A DNA stretch of 64,000 bases, from positions 87,433-151,432 of the forward strand of contig CAJNBW010000004.1 of NCBI GenBank assembly GCA_905221105.1. The letters are read 5' to 3'. How positions within the stretch are numbered: the first letter of the stretch is position 1; each line of letters starts with the position of its first letter. Below the pieces are notes generated by a model that saw only the letters and a list, made by a program, of their open reading frames with translations, made no database searches and was not told the DNA's origin. Origin of the DNA: a bacterium (lineage in GTDB: Bacteria; Bacillota; Bacilli; Lactobacillales; Streptococcaceae). Below are positions 8,634-18,929 of this stretch, piece after piece. Both the position numbers and the translations under genes were made by a program.

Positions 8634-9506
8634 TTAGAGTCCTTGTCCTTTAAGCGCATCAGCTAGGCTGGCAAACTCTGCCAAGCTGAGAGCTTCACCA
8701 CGCACAGATGGAGATAAGCCTGCCTGATCCAATGCCTTGATCAATTTATCCTTGACTTCTTCAGTCTTGCCAAAGTAACCTGTCATATTGTTCCACAAGG
8801 TCTTGCGACGATGGGTGAAACTAGCCTTGGAAACCTTAAAGAAGAAATTCTCATCTTCCACTGCTACGGCTGGCTCTGGACGACGCACCATTTTCAAAAT
8901 GGCTGAGTCCACGTTTGGTGCTGGCACAAAGACCGTACGAGGCACGATAAAGGCAACCTTGGCGGTCATGTAATACTGAACCGCAATCGACAAGCTACCG
9001 TAAGCCTTGGTGTTAGGTTGGGCTGAGATACGATCCGCCACTTCTTTTTGCATCATGACCACAAACTCACTAAAAGGAATGCCACTCTCAATCAAGTGCA
9101 TGAGAATAGGCGTCGTGATGTAATAAGGCAAGTTGGCCACTACCTTGATTGGCAGGTCAGGATTTTTGAAATTCTGGATATGTTTCGCCAAATCAACCTT
9201 GAGAATGTCCTCGTTAACCACTGTCACATTATCAAAATCACGCAGGGTATCAGCTAAGATTGGTACCAAACGGTGGTCGATTTCAAAAGCCATGACTTGA
9301 GCCGCACGCTCAGCCAGAAACTCCGTCAAAGCACCAATACCTGGCCCAATTTCGATAACATTGACCTGGTCATCAATCTCAGCCGTATCCACGATTTTTT
9401 GAAGGATATTGGTATCCGTCAAGAAATTTTGCCCGAAGGACTTTTTAAAGGTAAAACCGTGACGCTCTAGCACTGCCTTGGTCACGCTATAATCTGCAAT
9501 TCTCAT
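8634..9506 (-). CDS. rsmA: 16S rRNA dimethyladenosine transferase RsmA (KsgA)
   Basis: Dimethylates the two adjacent adenines in the 3' terminal hairpin of 16S rRNA; loss gives kasugamycin resistance in characterised species. 290 residues. SAM loop EIGPGIGAL (about 52-60) and the catalytic NLPYYITTP motif (about 125) are intact, as is the N-terminal [11 protein letters not shown] at 9506. Confidence 0.96.
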   Translation of the reverse strand: MRIADYSVTKAVLERHGFTFKKSFGQNFLTDTNILQKIVDTAEIDDQVNVIEIGPGIGALTEFLAERAAQVMAFEIDHRLVPILADTLRDFDNVTVVNEDILKVDLAKHIQNFKNPDLPIKVVANLPYYITTPILMHLIESGIPFSEFVVMMQKEVADRISAQPNTKAYGSLSIAVQYYMTAKVAFIVPRTVFVPAPNVDSAILKMVRRPEPAVAVEDENFFFKVSKASFTHRRKTLWNNMTGYFGKTEEVKDKLIKALDQAGLSPSVRGEALSLAEFASLADALKGQGL

Positions 9507-9570
9507 CTATTCTCTTTTCTATTATCTGTTACTACTATTGTAACACATTCCCCTTACATTTGGGGTTTGC

Positions 9571-10137
9571 TTAGCTGTTCTCATAAGATTTCATAGCTTC
9601 TTCCACTTCTGCCAAGGTAACTCCAAACAACTCTAAGCGTTTGAGGAGTTGCTTGCCGTTGGAATAGCCAATACGAAGAGCCTCTCCTAGATATTCTCGT
9701 CGCTTACGGCTATCTGCTCCTGCTAGAAAACCAAGGCAAATCAAGTCGCTACGACTGATGTCAAATTGACTCTCATGTTCAAATTGCTCCGTCACCTGAG
9801 CTAGAGCCGTTTTCAGGTCTTCATAGCTGGCATGCTCAATCCCTAAAGACTGCCCCTTGGTCTTGGACTTAGGAACAGCTTCATCGCGTTTGAGGAAAGC
9901 ATGCTGAACTGTTGGAATGGCCGTCATAATCATGCGCCGAATCCGCTCCCCATTAAAATCTGGGTCTGTAAAGACAATGACTCCATGGCGTTGGTGTAGA
10001 CGCTGAATCCGCTCTATATCCTGGTCATTGATGGCAGAACCTCGAGTCTCATAAGTCTCTACCTCGAAATAACGTTTAAGATTTGCCGTATCATCGCGAC
10101 CTTCGACCACGATAACTTGTGAAATTTTTTCCTTCAT
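9571..10137 (-). CDS. rnmV: Ribonuclease M5 (5S rRNA maturase)
   Basis: Toprim-domain nuclease that trims 5S rRNA precursors. 188 residues. Toprim signature VVEGRDD (10-16) and FTDPDFNGE (about 56-64) provide the Glu and DxD metal ligands. Overlaps the tatD stop by one base, so the two are cotranscribed, the usual arrangement in Firmicutes. Confidence 0.95.
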   Translation of the reverse strand: MKEKISQVIVVEGRDDTANLKRYFEVETYETRGSAINDQDIERIQRLHQRHGVIVFTDPDFNGERIRRMIMTAIPTVQHAFLKRDEAVPKSKTKGQSLGIEHASYEDLKTALAQVTEQFEHESQFDISRSDLICLGFLAGADSRKRREYLGEALRIGYSNGKQLLKRLELFGVTLAEVEEAMKSYENS

Positions 10138-10910
10138 TACTTGCTATCCAATCCAAAAATGCGCTCTGCATTTGCAGTCGTTACCGCCGCTAGCTCTTCT
10201 GTCGTCATGCCACGCAAATCCGCGATAAAATCTACTACATAGCGAGTATAGGCTGTTTTGTTTTCACGACCACGTTTAGGAACAGGAGCCAAGTAGGGAG
10301 CATCCGTCTCCACCAAAATCTTGTCCAAAGGAAGTTCTCTAGCCGCCTCTTGGATATCGGTTACCTTCTTAAAAGTCACCACTCCTGAAAAGGAAATGAT
10401 CATACCAAGTGCGACAAACTTCTCTGCCCATTCAAGAGTTCCTGAGAAAGAATGCATGATGCCACCTCGAGGACCAACTCCCTCACTCTTGATAATCTCA
10501 TAGGTATCTTCCAGCGCATCACGGGTATGGACCACAAAAGGCAAATCCAAGTCCTTAGACAGCTGAATCTGACGGCGAAAAACCTGCTCCTGCACCTCTT
10601 TCGGCGCTGTCATCCAATGGTAGTCCAAACCAATCTCACCCAAGGCAACCACCTTGGAATGCTTGAGCTTATCAAGCAAGTAGGCTTCAATCTCCTCTGT
10701 ATAAGTCCCAGCTTCTGTAGGATGCCAACCAATAGTTGCGTAGAGTTGGTCATACTCATCCACCAACTCCAAAGCACGCTCAATCGTCGGTTTATCAAAA
10801 CCAACAATATTCATCTGTGTCACACCCATCTCAGCAGCCAAGGCAATTTCTTCTGCCTCACGACCTGCAAATTCTTCTACATTCAAATGTGTATGTGTAT
10901 CAAAAATCAT
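10137..10910 (-). CDS. tatD: TatD-family metal-dependent deoxyribonuclease
   Basis: 257 residues, TIM-barrel hydrolase. Metal ligands: HxH at H6/H8 (FDTHTHLN), GEIGLDY in the centre, then HTRD and ETDAPYL near the end. TatD proteins act on DNA ends in repair; the exact substrate here is inferred from the family. A TATAAT at 10938-10943 on the minus strand suggests its own promoter. Confidence 0.93.
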   Translation of the reverse strand: MIFDTHTHLNVEEFAGREAEEIALAAEMGVTQMNIVGFDKPTIERALELVDEYDQLYATIGWHPTEAGTYTEEIEAYLLDKLKHSKVVALGEIGLDYHWMTAPKEVQEQVFRRQIQLSKDLDLPFVVHTRDALEDTYEIIKSEGVGPRGGIMHSFSGTLEWAEKFVALGMIISFSGVVTFKKVTDIQEAARELPLDKILVETDAPYLAPVPKRGRENKTAYTRYVVDFIADLRGMTTEELAAVTTANAERIFGLDSK

Positions 10911-10944
10911 CTCTTCTAACCTCGTTTTCTATCTTCTATTATAC

Positions 10945-10987
10945 CAAAAAAGAGGAGGGGCACCCAATTTTTCGGTTTCCCTCCTCT
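10945..10987 (-). terminator. Terminator between the surface-protein gene and tatD
   Basis: Perfect 9-bp stem AGAGGAGGG/CCCTCCTCT (10951-10959 / 10979-10987) followed by TTTTT on the minus strand. It is about 330 bp downstream of the surface-protein stop, with a BOX element and no convincing gene in between. Confidence 0.8.
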
Positions 10988-11099
10988 CTTCCATAGAGAG
11001 CTATTCTGCTATCTTTTCTGGCTCGATATTGCCCATCTCCTGTCCCGCAAGTTAGAGACGAAAGAGATTGGCTATATTGATAGAATATCCCTATTCATC

Positions 11100-11207
11100 T
11101 AATACTCTTCGAAAATCAAATTCAAACCGTGTCAACGTCACCTTGCCGTACTCAAGTACAGCCTACGGCTAGTTTCCTAGTTTGCTCTTTGATTTTCATT
11201 GAGTATA
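11100..11207 (-). repeat. BOX element lacking boxB (A-C type)
   Basis: 108 bp. The boxC end (AATACTCTTCGAAAATC) is at the left and the boxA end (TTTGATTTTCATTGAGTATA) at the right, with no 45-bp boxB unit between. The rest of the 10911-11321 gap shows no gene I can support. Confidence 0.9.
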
Positions 11208-11321
11208 AAATATGTGATTATCTTGGGTTCTCACTTCTCTCACCCATCACTAGGATTGATGATTTCTCCAAATTCCCCTTATAATCTAACTTTAAGTAGA
11301 GAATATAACTTTCTAGCTGTC

Positions 11322-14300
11322 CTATTCTCTACGTCTAGCCTTTCTTCCTAGCAAAGCAAAACCACTGGTTGCCGCCACTAGACCAAGACTAGCAAGTGCT
11401 GCACTTGATGCTGAACCTGTGTTAGGTAATTGTTTGCCAGCAGGCGACTGGTAGGTAACATCTTGCATTGTTCCTGCAGTTGCTTGCGGTGCACTTGTTG
11501 CCTGAGGCGCAGCAGCATTAGGAGCCACCGGTTTCTTAGGAACTGTAACCATGACAATGGCTTGCACTCCAATCGTTTCTGCTTCCGTCACATCTTCCAC
11601 AGTTTTCGCATTTTCAATCTCTTTGAGAGCTGCTTGTTTTTCTGCTTCCACTCTTGCTAAAAGTTCTGCTTTTTCTTTATCAGAAAGCGGTGCACCATTG
11701 ATTTCATCCTGCTTGTCCTTGGCAGCTTTTTCAATGACATTTTTAGCTGATTCTTTTGCATTTGCTAATTGCTTAGAAGCTTGTGATTGAGCTGGGGTTT
11801 GTGAACCTGTGTGAGCTTGTCCGCCTGCCTGGCTACCACCGCCTGCATTTGCATTAGCATCTGAGCTTCCAGTATTACCTCCGTTATCTCCACCTGGTGT
11901 TGATTCTGGTTTTTGTTCTTGAGTTACAGATTCACCTTTTGCAGATTGTTGAACTGTATCTTTTCCTAGAATTGTCACTACTGAACCATCTGGGAATGTG
12001 ATTGTCGCTGTGCCATCTCCGGCTACATTGATTGTCGCTCCGTCTAATGCTGAACCATTTGCTTGTAAAATAGCAACCTTAACTTTTTCTTTTTCTTCAT
12101 CTGTTAAATGAGTTATATCTTTTACATCTACTCTTTGAGCAGGCGCTTTAACAGTTGATTTTTCAGCAGTTGGTTTAGTGCTATCTTGTGCTTTTGGATC
12201 TTGTGCTACCAATTGATTTCCTGGAATTGTAATAGCTGAACCATCTTTAAAGACGATTGTCGCTGTGCCATCTCCGGCTACTTCTACATTCACATCGCTT
12301 CCGAATCCATTTGCTTCTACTACAGCTTTTTTAACAGCTTCTTTTTCTGCATCTGTTAATCTTGTAGCCTCTACTACTTTTGTAGGGGTAGCTGGGATGA
12401 TTACTTTTGTCTTCTCTGCGATTGTTGGTTGCTCTTGTGTTGAAGTTTCCTCTTTTTGAACTACTAGACTTGTTCCTGGAATTGTATTTACTGAACCGTC
12501 TGAGTATGTCAATGTCGCTGTTCCATCTTTAGATACCTTAACAGCTGTCGCCGCTGGGTTGGCTGCTTGTACTTTAGCTGTTACTGCAGCTTGTTCCTCA
12601 GGTGTTAAGCTATGAGCATTTCCAACTTCTGTAGTTGTTGCTGGCACCACAGCTGGATTTTGCGCAGCTTGTGTTGTAACTTCATTTTCAGTATCTTTGG
12701 CTACTACTAGACTTGTTCCTGGAATTGTGTTTACTGAACCATCTGAGTATGTCAATGTCGCTGTTCCATCTTTAGATACCTTAACATCTGTCGCCGCTGG
12801 ATTTGCTTCTTTAACCTTAGCTGCTACTGTATCTTGCTCCGCCTGTGTCAAGTTGTGAGTATTTTCAACAGGTACAAAGTTGCCTGGAATTTGCGCTGGG
12901 TTCTTCTCTGCATCTGTCTGAACTTCTGGAGTTTCTTGTTTACTTCCTTTTTCAACAAGTTTATCCCCTGTTATTGTATCTACAGATTTATCTGGATAGG
13001 TGATGACTACTGTTCCATCAGGTCTTACTTCTACTGTAGTTCCTGCTGGGAAGTTATTCGCACCTTCAACTGCTTTTTTAACCGCAGCTTGTTCTTCAGG
13101 TGTTAATTTCGTAGTATTTCCTACTTGTGTTTTCCCTGGGATAACTGGCTCGGTTCTAGAAGCAATTGTTCCAGTTTCTTCTTTAGCTGGTGTCACTAAT
13201 TTATCTTTAGAAATAGTATCACTTGAACCGTCTTTGTATGTGATTACCGCTGTTCCATCTGGTTTTACTTCTACTGTTGTTCCATCTGGGAATGTGTTCG
13301 CACCTTCGATGTTTTGACGAACTTGTTCTCTTTCTTCATCTGAAAGTTTTGCTGGATTTTCCACTTCCACTTTGTTTTCAGGAACTTTCGGTTCGAATTT
13401 AGATGCAATAGAGCCCTCTGGTTGAACTTCATTTATCTTATGAATACCAGCTTCTTTCGCCGCATTGATTTCATCTTTAGATTGACCTTTGTTGATGTCT
13501 TCAATCGCTTTATCTTTGGCCTTATTGATTTCTTCGATAGCTTTTTGTTTCGCTTCGTCTGATAAATCTTTATTGTTCTTGATTTCGTCAATGCGTTTTT
13601 GAGCTTCTTCTAGTATCTCAGCTTTTGCTTTCGCTTTTTCTTCATCAAGGTTTGTTACATCTGGTTTCTTAACTTCTGTATCAGCTTTTGGATCATATTT
13701 TTCAATATTTTCTTTTGCTTGATCTGCAATTTGCTTAGCTGTTCCTGCTGATGATGCTTCGTCAATAGCTTTGTTAGCTTCATCTTTAGCTTTATTGATT
13801 GCTTCTTCAGCTTTTTGTTTTTGCTCTTCAGTTAAACCTGTATCCTTCTTGATTTCAGTGATTTTAGCTTTGGCAGCTTCTTCTACTTGTTTTTTAGCAT
13901 CTTCTTTCGCCTTAGCAAGATCGTTATCTTTATCAGCTGTGTCTAAGGAATCAACTACTTCAACCGGTACTTTCACAGTTACTTTGTTACCATCCGCTAG
14001 CGTTACTTCCACTTCTGCTTCTTTAGTTCCTGTTTCATTTGTAGTTGGTTTAGAAATAACTTTCGCTGTTACTCCATCAGCTAGTGCTAATTGTTTTAGG
14101 ATTTCTTCGTCAGTTAAGTCTTTACCTTTTTCTACAGTTACTTTTCCGGATACTAAAGCAGTTTGTAAGTCTAACTCTGGCTTGAAGACATTTGTTGATT
14201 GACCTTTAGCAGTTTGTGGATTATAAACATCTGCGATTGCTTTTTTGCCTTCTTCTGTCGCTTTCGCTATTTCTTCAGATGTTTTCGCATTATTAATCTT

Positions 14301-17300
14301 TTCTTCTGCAGCTTTCTTAACTTCATCTACTTTGGCTTTCAAGTCTTCTTTTTCTTTATCAGTTAGAGTTGTATCTCCTCCGATTTCACCTTTTTCCGTA
14401 TTAGCTGCGTCTGTTAAGTCAGCTTTTGCTTTTTCCTTATCAGTCGCTTTTCTTACAGGTACTTCGATTTCATCTTTTGATCCATCTGGATATGTAACTT
14501 CTACTACAACTACTTTCTTACCTGCATTCGCTCCTGTTCCATCCACGATTGCTCCGTCGTTTTTAACTTGTTTGTCTGTCGGTTGTGGTTGTCCTTCTGG
14601 TACTATTACTGCATCTGTAATTGCTTTTTTATCTGCTTCCGCTACTTTTTTGTCTTTAGATGGGTCTACGCTTACTGGTACTTCTCCTGCTGTAACTGTT
14701 GGAGTTGATTTATCCGCATCTGTTTGGTGCACTTCATCGATTGCTTTCTTACCTGCTTCTGTTGCTTTTGCTACTTCGTCAGTTGTTTGTGCTTTTTCGA
14801 TATTTGCTTCTTGAGCTTTCTTAACTTTATCAACTTCTGCTTTCTTATCTGCTTTTTGTTGATCTGTTAAGTTTTTGTCTGCTTCAATTTCTGCTTTTTC
14901 TTTGTTAGCTGCTTCTGTCAAGTCTGCTTTGGCTTTTTCTTTAGCTTTGTCTAACTCTGTTTGGTGCACTGCATCAATTGCTTTTTTACCGTCTTCTGTT
15001 GCTTTCGCTACTTCTTCTGGTGTTGTCGCTTTATCGATATTTGCTTCTTGTTCTTTCTTAACTTTATCAACTTCTGCTTTCTTATCTGCTTTTTGTTGAT
15101 CTGTTAAGTCTTTATCTGCTTCAATCTCTGCTTTTTCTTTGTTAGCTGCTTCTGTTAAGTCTGCTTTGGCTTTTTCTTTAGCTTTATCTAATGCTTTTTC
15201 TGCTTCAGTTTTCGCTTCTACAGTCTTAGATGCAGGAAGTTCATTTTGTGATTTATCAGAATAAGTTACTGTTACTTTTCCTGTACTGTCTACTGAAATT
15301 TGATCATCAGTTAAGTTTGTGTTTGCTTTCTTAACGGCTGCTTTAACAGCTGCTTTTTCATCTTCTGATAAATTAGACACATCATTAACTTTTACTTTTT
15401 CTGGATCATTTAGTGGAGATTTTGCAGCATCAGTTCCTTCTACTGGAACGTCAACTGTTTTTTCTACACCGTTGCGTGTTACTGTTACTGGTACGACTTT
15501 CTTACCATCTTTTTCAGCAATAGTTCCGTATTTTACTGTATCAGTATCTTTAAGTGCTTCTCCGTTCGCTGTTACTTTTTCTTTTACTTTCGCTTGGTCT
15601 TCTGCTGTTAAGCTTTCTCCTGCTACTGGTACTTTTGAAATTTTAGCTGGTTTTGTTTCATCTTTTACAGCTAATGTTAACTCTTCCGCTTTCTTAGTTA
15701 CTTCTACATTGATTGTTTTTGATACACCATCACGTGTTACTATTACTGGTACAACTTTCTTACCATCTTTTTCTGTAATAGTTCCGTACGTTACTGTATC
15801 AGTAGCTTTAAGTGCTTCTCCGTTTGCTCTTACTTTAGCTTTTACTGCATCTTTATCAGCTTCAGGTAATTCTGCTCCTACTGTAGGTTCTACAGAGATT
15901 TCCGCTGCTTCTGTCACTGCTAAAGTGAAGTCTTCTGCTTTACCTGATAAAGCTAAACGTGCTTGTTGTAATTTATCTAGAGCTTCATCTACTTGTGGTT
16001 GAGTAGCATCTTTCTTAGCATACACTTCTTGAGCTTTTGCTAAAGCATCATCGTAAGCTTTTTTCTTAGCAGCATCTGTCTCTTTAGCATAAGCTGGTGA
16101 TTTTTTAACTGCATCGTCTTTGTTTAAATCAATTTCTGCTTTTAGGGCATCTTTCGATACAGGTACAGCAACATCTTGTCCTGTTAACTCTTTAATTGCT
16201 TTTGCTAGATTATCAATTAAAGTAGCTACTTCTGATGTACCTACAGCGTTTTCTGGTGCAGCTGTATTTTTATCAGCTACTTTTGAAGCTGCGTCTTTTG
16301 CTTTATCAAAAGCAGTTTTCTTATCTTGAGGAACATTAGGATTAGTATATTTATCAGAAGCTTTTACTTTTTCAGCTTCTGCTACTAATTTTTGTAGAGA
16401 ATCCATCTTAGAATCTAATCCTTGAGCAATAGAAACAATATTATCTACTTCACTCTCATCAGATGCATTGTCTACTTTTGCTTTCAATTCATCTTTTTGA
16501 GCTTTATTTAAATGTGGTAACTCTTCAATTGTTTGTTTTGCTTTTCCACGAGTAGCTTGCGCTTTAGCATCATTTAAGATGGTGTCTAATTGATCTTTTG
16601 ATTTAGCTTGATCAATTTGTTTCTTATATTCCTCTTTTTCAGCTTCTGTTAATCCTGGAATTTGATCAATTTTTTCTTTATAAGCTTCTTTTAATTTTTC
16701 AGCTTCTTCTTGAGCTTTTTGAGCTTCATTTTGAGATTTTTGCTTTTCAGCTTCTTCTAAAACTTTCTCTACCTCTGCTACAGTAGTTTTCCCATCAATT
16801 TGTGTTTTGTATTCATCAGCTGTTGGATTTTTTAGAGAATCTTTAATTTGATCAATTTTTTCTTTTGTAGATTTTTTAGCATTTTCTAAGTTTTTAGCAT
16901 CTGCTTGTTGACCAATCTTATCAAGTAATTCTTTTGTATAATCAGCAGCTTGAGTTCCAGTTCCATTACCATTTGCTGGATCTTCAATACCTTGGCTATC
17001 TACTTGTTTTCTTAACGCTTCTTTTTCAGCTTCTGTTAAATACTTAGCTGAATTGATTTTATCTTTTACCTGACGTTTTTTAGCTTCAATCGCTTTTTCA
17101 TTTTCTGAATTTTTAGCAATTGCTGCATTAACAACATTATTTATATCATCTTGAGTTGTTTTTCCAGTTAATTGATTTTTATAGTACTCTTTTTCTTTTG
17201 GTGATAAATACGTTAAATTATCAATAGCTTGTTTACCTTTTTCAATAGCTTCAGCTGCACTGAATACTTTCGTAGGTTTTGCTTTGAATAAATCTGCTTT

Positions 17301-18821
17301 TGGAATAACTGTACCTGTTGGCTGTGAATTTCTAAGTATAGCAAATCCTTGTGTTCTAGGGTCATATTCTAAATTAGTTCCAACAAAATCTTGAGAAGTT
17401 TTTGAAGGATCGCCTACCGCAGTAATAACGTCATCATTATCTTCATTCTTAGTTGTTTTCATTCCATTTACTTGGAAGAATTTTTGTCTTGCACTTTCAA
17501 TATCGCTAGCCGTAATATTATTAATATTATCTACTGCATGTGGATTTTTTAAGTATTTATAATCTCCTACATGAGCTGGAGTTGTTTCAATATTATCGAT
17601 TTGTGGTTTTTCATAAACAAGTGATGTTCCAGGGATAACGTCTTGTGTTCCATCTCCATAAGTGATAGTTGCTGTTCCATCATCTGCAATACTGATACTA
17701 CTGTTTGCAGAAGCAGTACCATCATCCCCTTCTTTAACATTTTCTATAAATTTATTATGTGAATGTTCAGGAATGGCATCACTCGTTGTATCTTGGTTTT
17801 TCTCCCAGATTTTATTCTTTAATTGTGTTTTTTCTTCTGCTGTTAATTTAGCTGTATCTACTACTCCAATACGTTCTGGTAAGACAGGTTCGAACAATTC
17901 TTTATCTTGGTATAACACAGGAATTTCAGTTGTTACTACTTTAAAATGACGTAATTGTTGTAATGCACGTCCTACTTTAACCCCTGCACCAAAATCTAAT
18001 GTTCTTCTACCATTTTTTAGCGTTGGATCCGCTACTTTATATTTGGCAGTAATTGTAACTCTGTCATTTCTTGCTAAATCCCAGTCAGAGTAAATACTCT
18101 TAGTGTTAGTTCGGAAACTCTCGAAGATACCTTGATCTGATGGACTATCAGAAATTTGTGTACCTATTCTGTGACTAAACATTCCTGCCATATCACCTCG
18201 GAATGTTTTTCCTGACTCTTGAGTAGTATCATTATAACGTTCCCATTTTGTATCATCTCCAAGCCCCATTGAATCTACTTGGTCTTTAGTTTGATAACGT
18301 GAACCTACTGAGTTTGTAAAAGAAACCCATGGAGCATCTGCACTCCAGCTTTTCATTACACGGTCAGTCGTACCAGTTTGTAAACGAATTTCTGAAGGCT
18401 CTTGAGCTCCTACTGGTGTTGTAAACCAATAATCCGGACGTGAACCACCATAGTTAGCAACATAATTTGAAGCTCCAAAGCCACCATTATATTTATAGGT
18501 TACTGTTACATAAGGATTTGTCTTGCTGTAACTTGACCAATCAACATCTACTACAATCTCTCTATCAACATTAATACTATCATGTACAGCAATCGCATCT
18601 GCATCATAAGGAGAGTCCCCTCTATTTGCATATAAAGTTACGACACCTTTGTCATTTCTTGTCGTTACCATCGCAGCGTCTGCTGTGTTGATACCACTCA
18701 ACATCGTAAACTGTGCCCCAATCAAACATGACGCTGCTCCAAAGCTAAACTTTCTAATCGAAAATTTTTCCACACGCTGCCACATCTGCTTAGAGCGTTT
18801 CTGAGTTCTCTTGTACTTCAT
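11322..18821 (-). CDS. Giant LPXTG-anchored repeat surface protein with YSIRK-type signal
   Basis: 2,499 residues. A YSIRK-type signal peptide (FSIRKFSFGAASCLIG, about 20-35; cleavage near A50) precedes a unique N-terminal domain (about 51-310) rich in aromatic residues, the likely ligand-binding part. Then come helical GA/DUF1542-like modules (about 520-810), a FIVAR-like segment (about 810-960), two ~90-residue repeats with EKDGKKVVPV (about 960-1135), two 79-residue DUF1542-like repeats (about 1215-1372), more charged helices, and about six ~80-residue modules carrying DGTATLTYSDGS/IPG motifs (about 1800-2290). The C-terminus is a Gly/Ser/Gln linker, a last helical module and LPNTG (2465-2469), hydrophobic helix and RRRE tail. 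Sortase A would attach it to peptidoglycan. Adhesion is inferred from architecture, not shown. Expression is probably variable through the poly-G promoter. Confidence 0.9.
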   Translation of the reverse strand: MKYKRTQKRSKQMWQRVEKFSIRKFSFGAASCLIGAQFTMLSGINTADAAMVTTRNDKGVVTLYANRGDSPYDADAIAVHDSINVDREIVVDVDWSSYSKTNPYVTVTYKYNGGFGASNYVANYGGSRPDYWFTTPVGAQEPSEIRLQTGTTDRVMKSWSADAPWVSFTNSVGSRYQTKDQVDSMGLGDDTKWERYNDTTQESGKTFRGDMAGMFSHRIGTQISDSPSDQGIFESFRTNTKSIYSDWDLARNDRVTITAKYKVADPTLKNGRRTLDFGAGVKVGRALQQLRHFKVVTTEIPVLYQDKELFEPVLPERIGVVDTAKLTAEEKTQLKNKIWEKNQDTTSDAIPEHSHNKFIENVKEGDDGTASANSSISIADDGTATITYGDGTQDVIPGTSLVYEKPQIDNIETTPAHVGDYKYLKNPHAVDNINNITASDIESARQKFFQVNGMKTTKNEDNDDVITAVGDPSKTSQDFVGTNLEYDPRTQGFAILRNSQPTGTVIPKADLFKAKPTKVFSAAEAIEKGKQAIDNLTYLSPKEKEYYKNQLTGKTTQDDINNVVNAAIAKNSENEKAIEAKKRQVKDKINSAKYLTEAEKEALRKQVDSQGIEDPANGNGTGTQAADYTKELLDKIGQQADAKNLENAKKSTKEKIDQIKDSLKNPTADEYKTQIDGKTTVAEVEKVLEEAEKQKSQNEAQKAQEEAEKLKEAYKEKIDQIPGLTEAEKEEYKKQIDQAKSKDQLDTILNDAKAQATRGKAKQTIEELPHLNKAQKDELKAKVDNASDESEVDNIVSIAQGLDSKMDSLQKLVAEAEKVKASDKYTNPNVPQDKKTAFDKAKDAASKVADKNTAAPENAVGTSEVATLIDNLAKAIKELTGQDVAVPVSKDALKAEIDLNKDDAVKKSPAYAKETDAAKKKAYDDALAKAQEVYAKKDATQPQVDEALDKLQQARLALSGKAEDFTLAVTEAAEISVEPTVGAELPEADKDAVKAKVRANGEALKATDTVTYGTITEKDGKKVVPVIVTRDGVSKTINVEVTKKAEELTLAVKDETKPAKISKVPVAGESLTAEDQAKVKEKVTANGEALKDTDTVKYGTIAEKDGKKVVPVTVTRNGVEKTVDVPVEGTDAAKSPLNDPEKVKVNDVSNLSEDEKAAVKAAVKKANTNLTDDQISVDSTGKVTVTYSDKSQNELPASKTVEAKTEAEKALDKAKEKAKADLTEAANKEKAEIEADKDLTDQQKADKKAEVDKVKKEQEANIDKATTPEEVAKATEDGKKAIDAVHQTELDKAKEKAKADLTEAANKEKAEIEADKNLTDQQKADKKAEVDKVKKAQEANIEKAQTTDEVAKATEAGKKAIDEVHQTDADKSTPTVTAGEVPVSVDPSKDKKVAEADKKAITDAVIVPEGQPQPTDKQVKNDGAIVDGTGANAGKKVVVVEVTYPDGSKDEIEVPVRKATDKEKAKADLTDAANTEKGEIGGDTTLTDKEKEDLKAKVDEVKKAAEEKINNAKTSEEIAKATEEGKKAIADVYNPQTAKGQSTNVFKPELDLQTALVSGKVTVEKGKDLTDEEILKQLALADGVTAKVISKPTTNETGTKEAEVEVTLADGNKVTVKVPVEVVDSLDTADKDNDLAKAKEDAKKQVEEAAKAKITEIKKDTGLTEEQKQKAEEAINKAKDEANKAIDEASSAGTAKQIADQAKENIEKYDPKADTEVKKPDVTNLDEEKAKAKAEILEEAQKRIDEIKNNKDLSDEAKQKAIEEINKAKDKAIEDINKGQSKDEINAAKEAGIHKINEVQPEGSIASKFEPKVPENKVEVENPAKLSDEEREQVRQNIEGANTFPDGTTVEVKPDGTAVITYKDGSSDTISKDKLVTPAKEETGTIASRTEPVIPGKTQVGNTTKLTPEEQAAVKKAVEGANNFPAGTTVEVRPDGTVVITYPDKSVDTITGDKLVEKGSKQETPEVQTDAEKNPAQIPGNFVPVENTHNLTQAEQDTVAAKVKEANPAATDVKVSKDGTATLTYSDGSVNTIPGTSLVVAKDTENEVTTQAAQNPAVVPATTTEVGNAHSLTPEEQAAVTAKVQAANPAATAVKVSKDGTATLTYSDGSVNTIPGTSLVVQKEETSTQEQPTIAEKTKVIIPATPTKVVEATRLTDAEKEAVKKAVVEANGFGSDVNVEVAGDGTATIVFKDGSAITIPGNQLVAQDPKAQDSTKPTAEKSTVKAPAQRVDVKDITHLTDEEKEKVKVAILQANGSALDGATINVAGDGTATITFPDGSVVTILGKDTVQQSAKGESVTQEQKPESTPGGDNGGNTGSSDANANAGGGSQAGGQAHTGSQTPAQSQASKQLANAKESAKNVIEKAAKDKQDEINGAPLSDKEKAELLARVEAEKQAALKEIENAKTVEDVTEAETIGVQAIVMVTVPKKPVAPNAAAPQATSAPQATAGTMQDVTYQSPAGKQLPNTGSASSAALASLGLVAATSGFALLGRKARRRE
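12461..12946 (-). repeat. Near-identical 243-bp tandem repeat inside the surface-protein gene
   Basis: The sequence starting CTACTAGACTTGTTCCTGGA at 12461 recurs at 12704, an 81-codon period. The first ~100 bp of the two copies are almost identical at the DNA level, so the copy number could change by recombination without frameshift. Confidence 0.75.
14721..15194 (-). repeat. 237-bp tandem repeat (DUF1542-like modules)
   Basis: TGTTTGGTGCAC begins at 14721 and at 14958, a 79-codon period. The two copies encode nearly the same helical module and differ at a few codons. Confidence 0.8.
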
Positions 18822-18929
18822 TCTTTGATCTCCATTTTTTATTTTTATTTCCTCTTATTCAAAAAATCAATAAACTATAATACTATTTTATTATAATATA
18901 TCCGCTTTAGGTAATAAGAATCTACGTAC

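Noticed and set aside
10988..11050. Tiny reading frame on the minus strand after a GGACAGGAG (MGNIEPEKIAE)
   Set aside because: Eleven codons only, with no family or conservation evidence; may be a chance frame or a gene relic.
11900..15200. Regularly spaced repeats resembling a CRISPR array
   Set aside because: The repeats are long, in frame and code for protein modules of an LPXTG protein; there are no short identical repeats with unique spacers and no cas genes.
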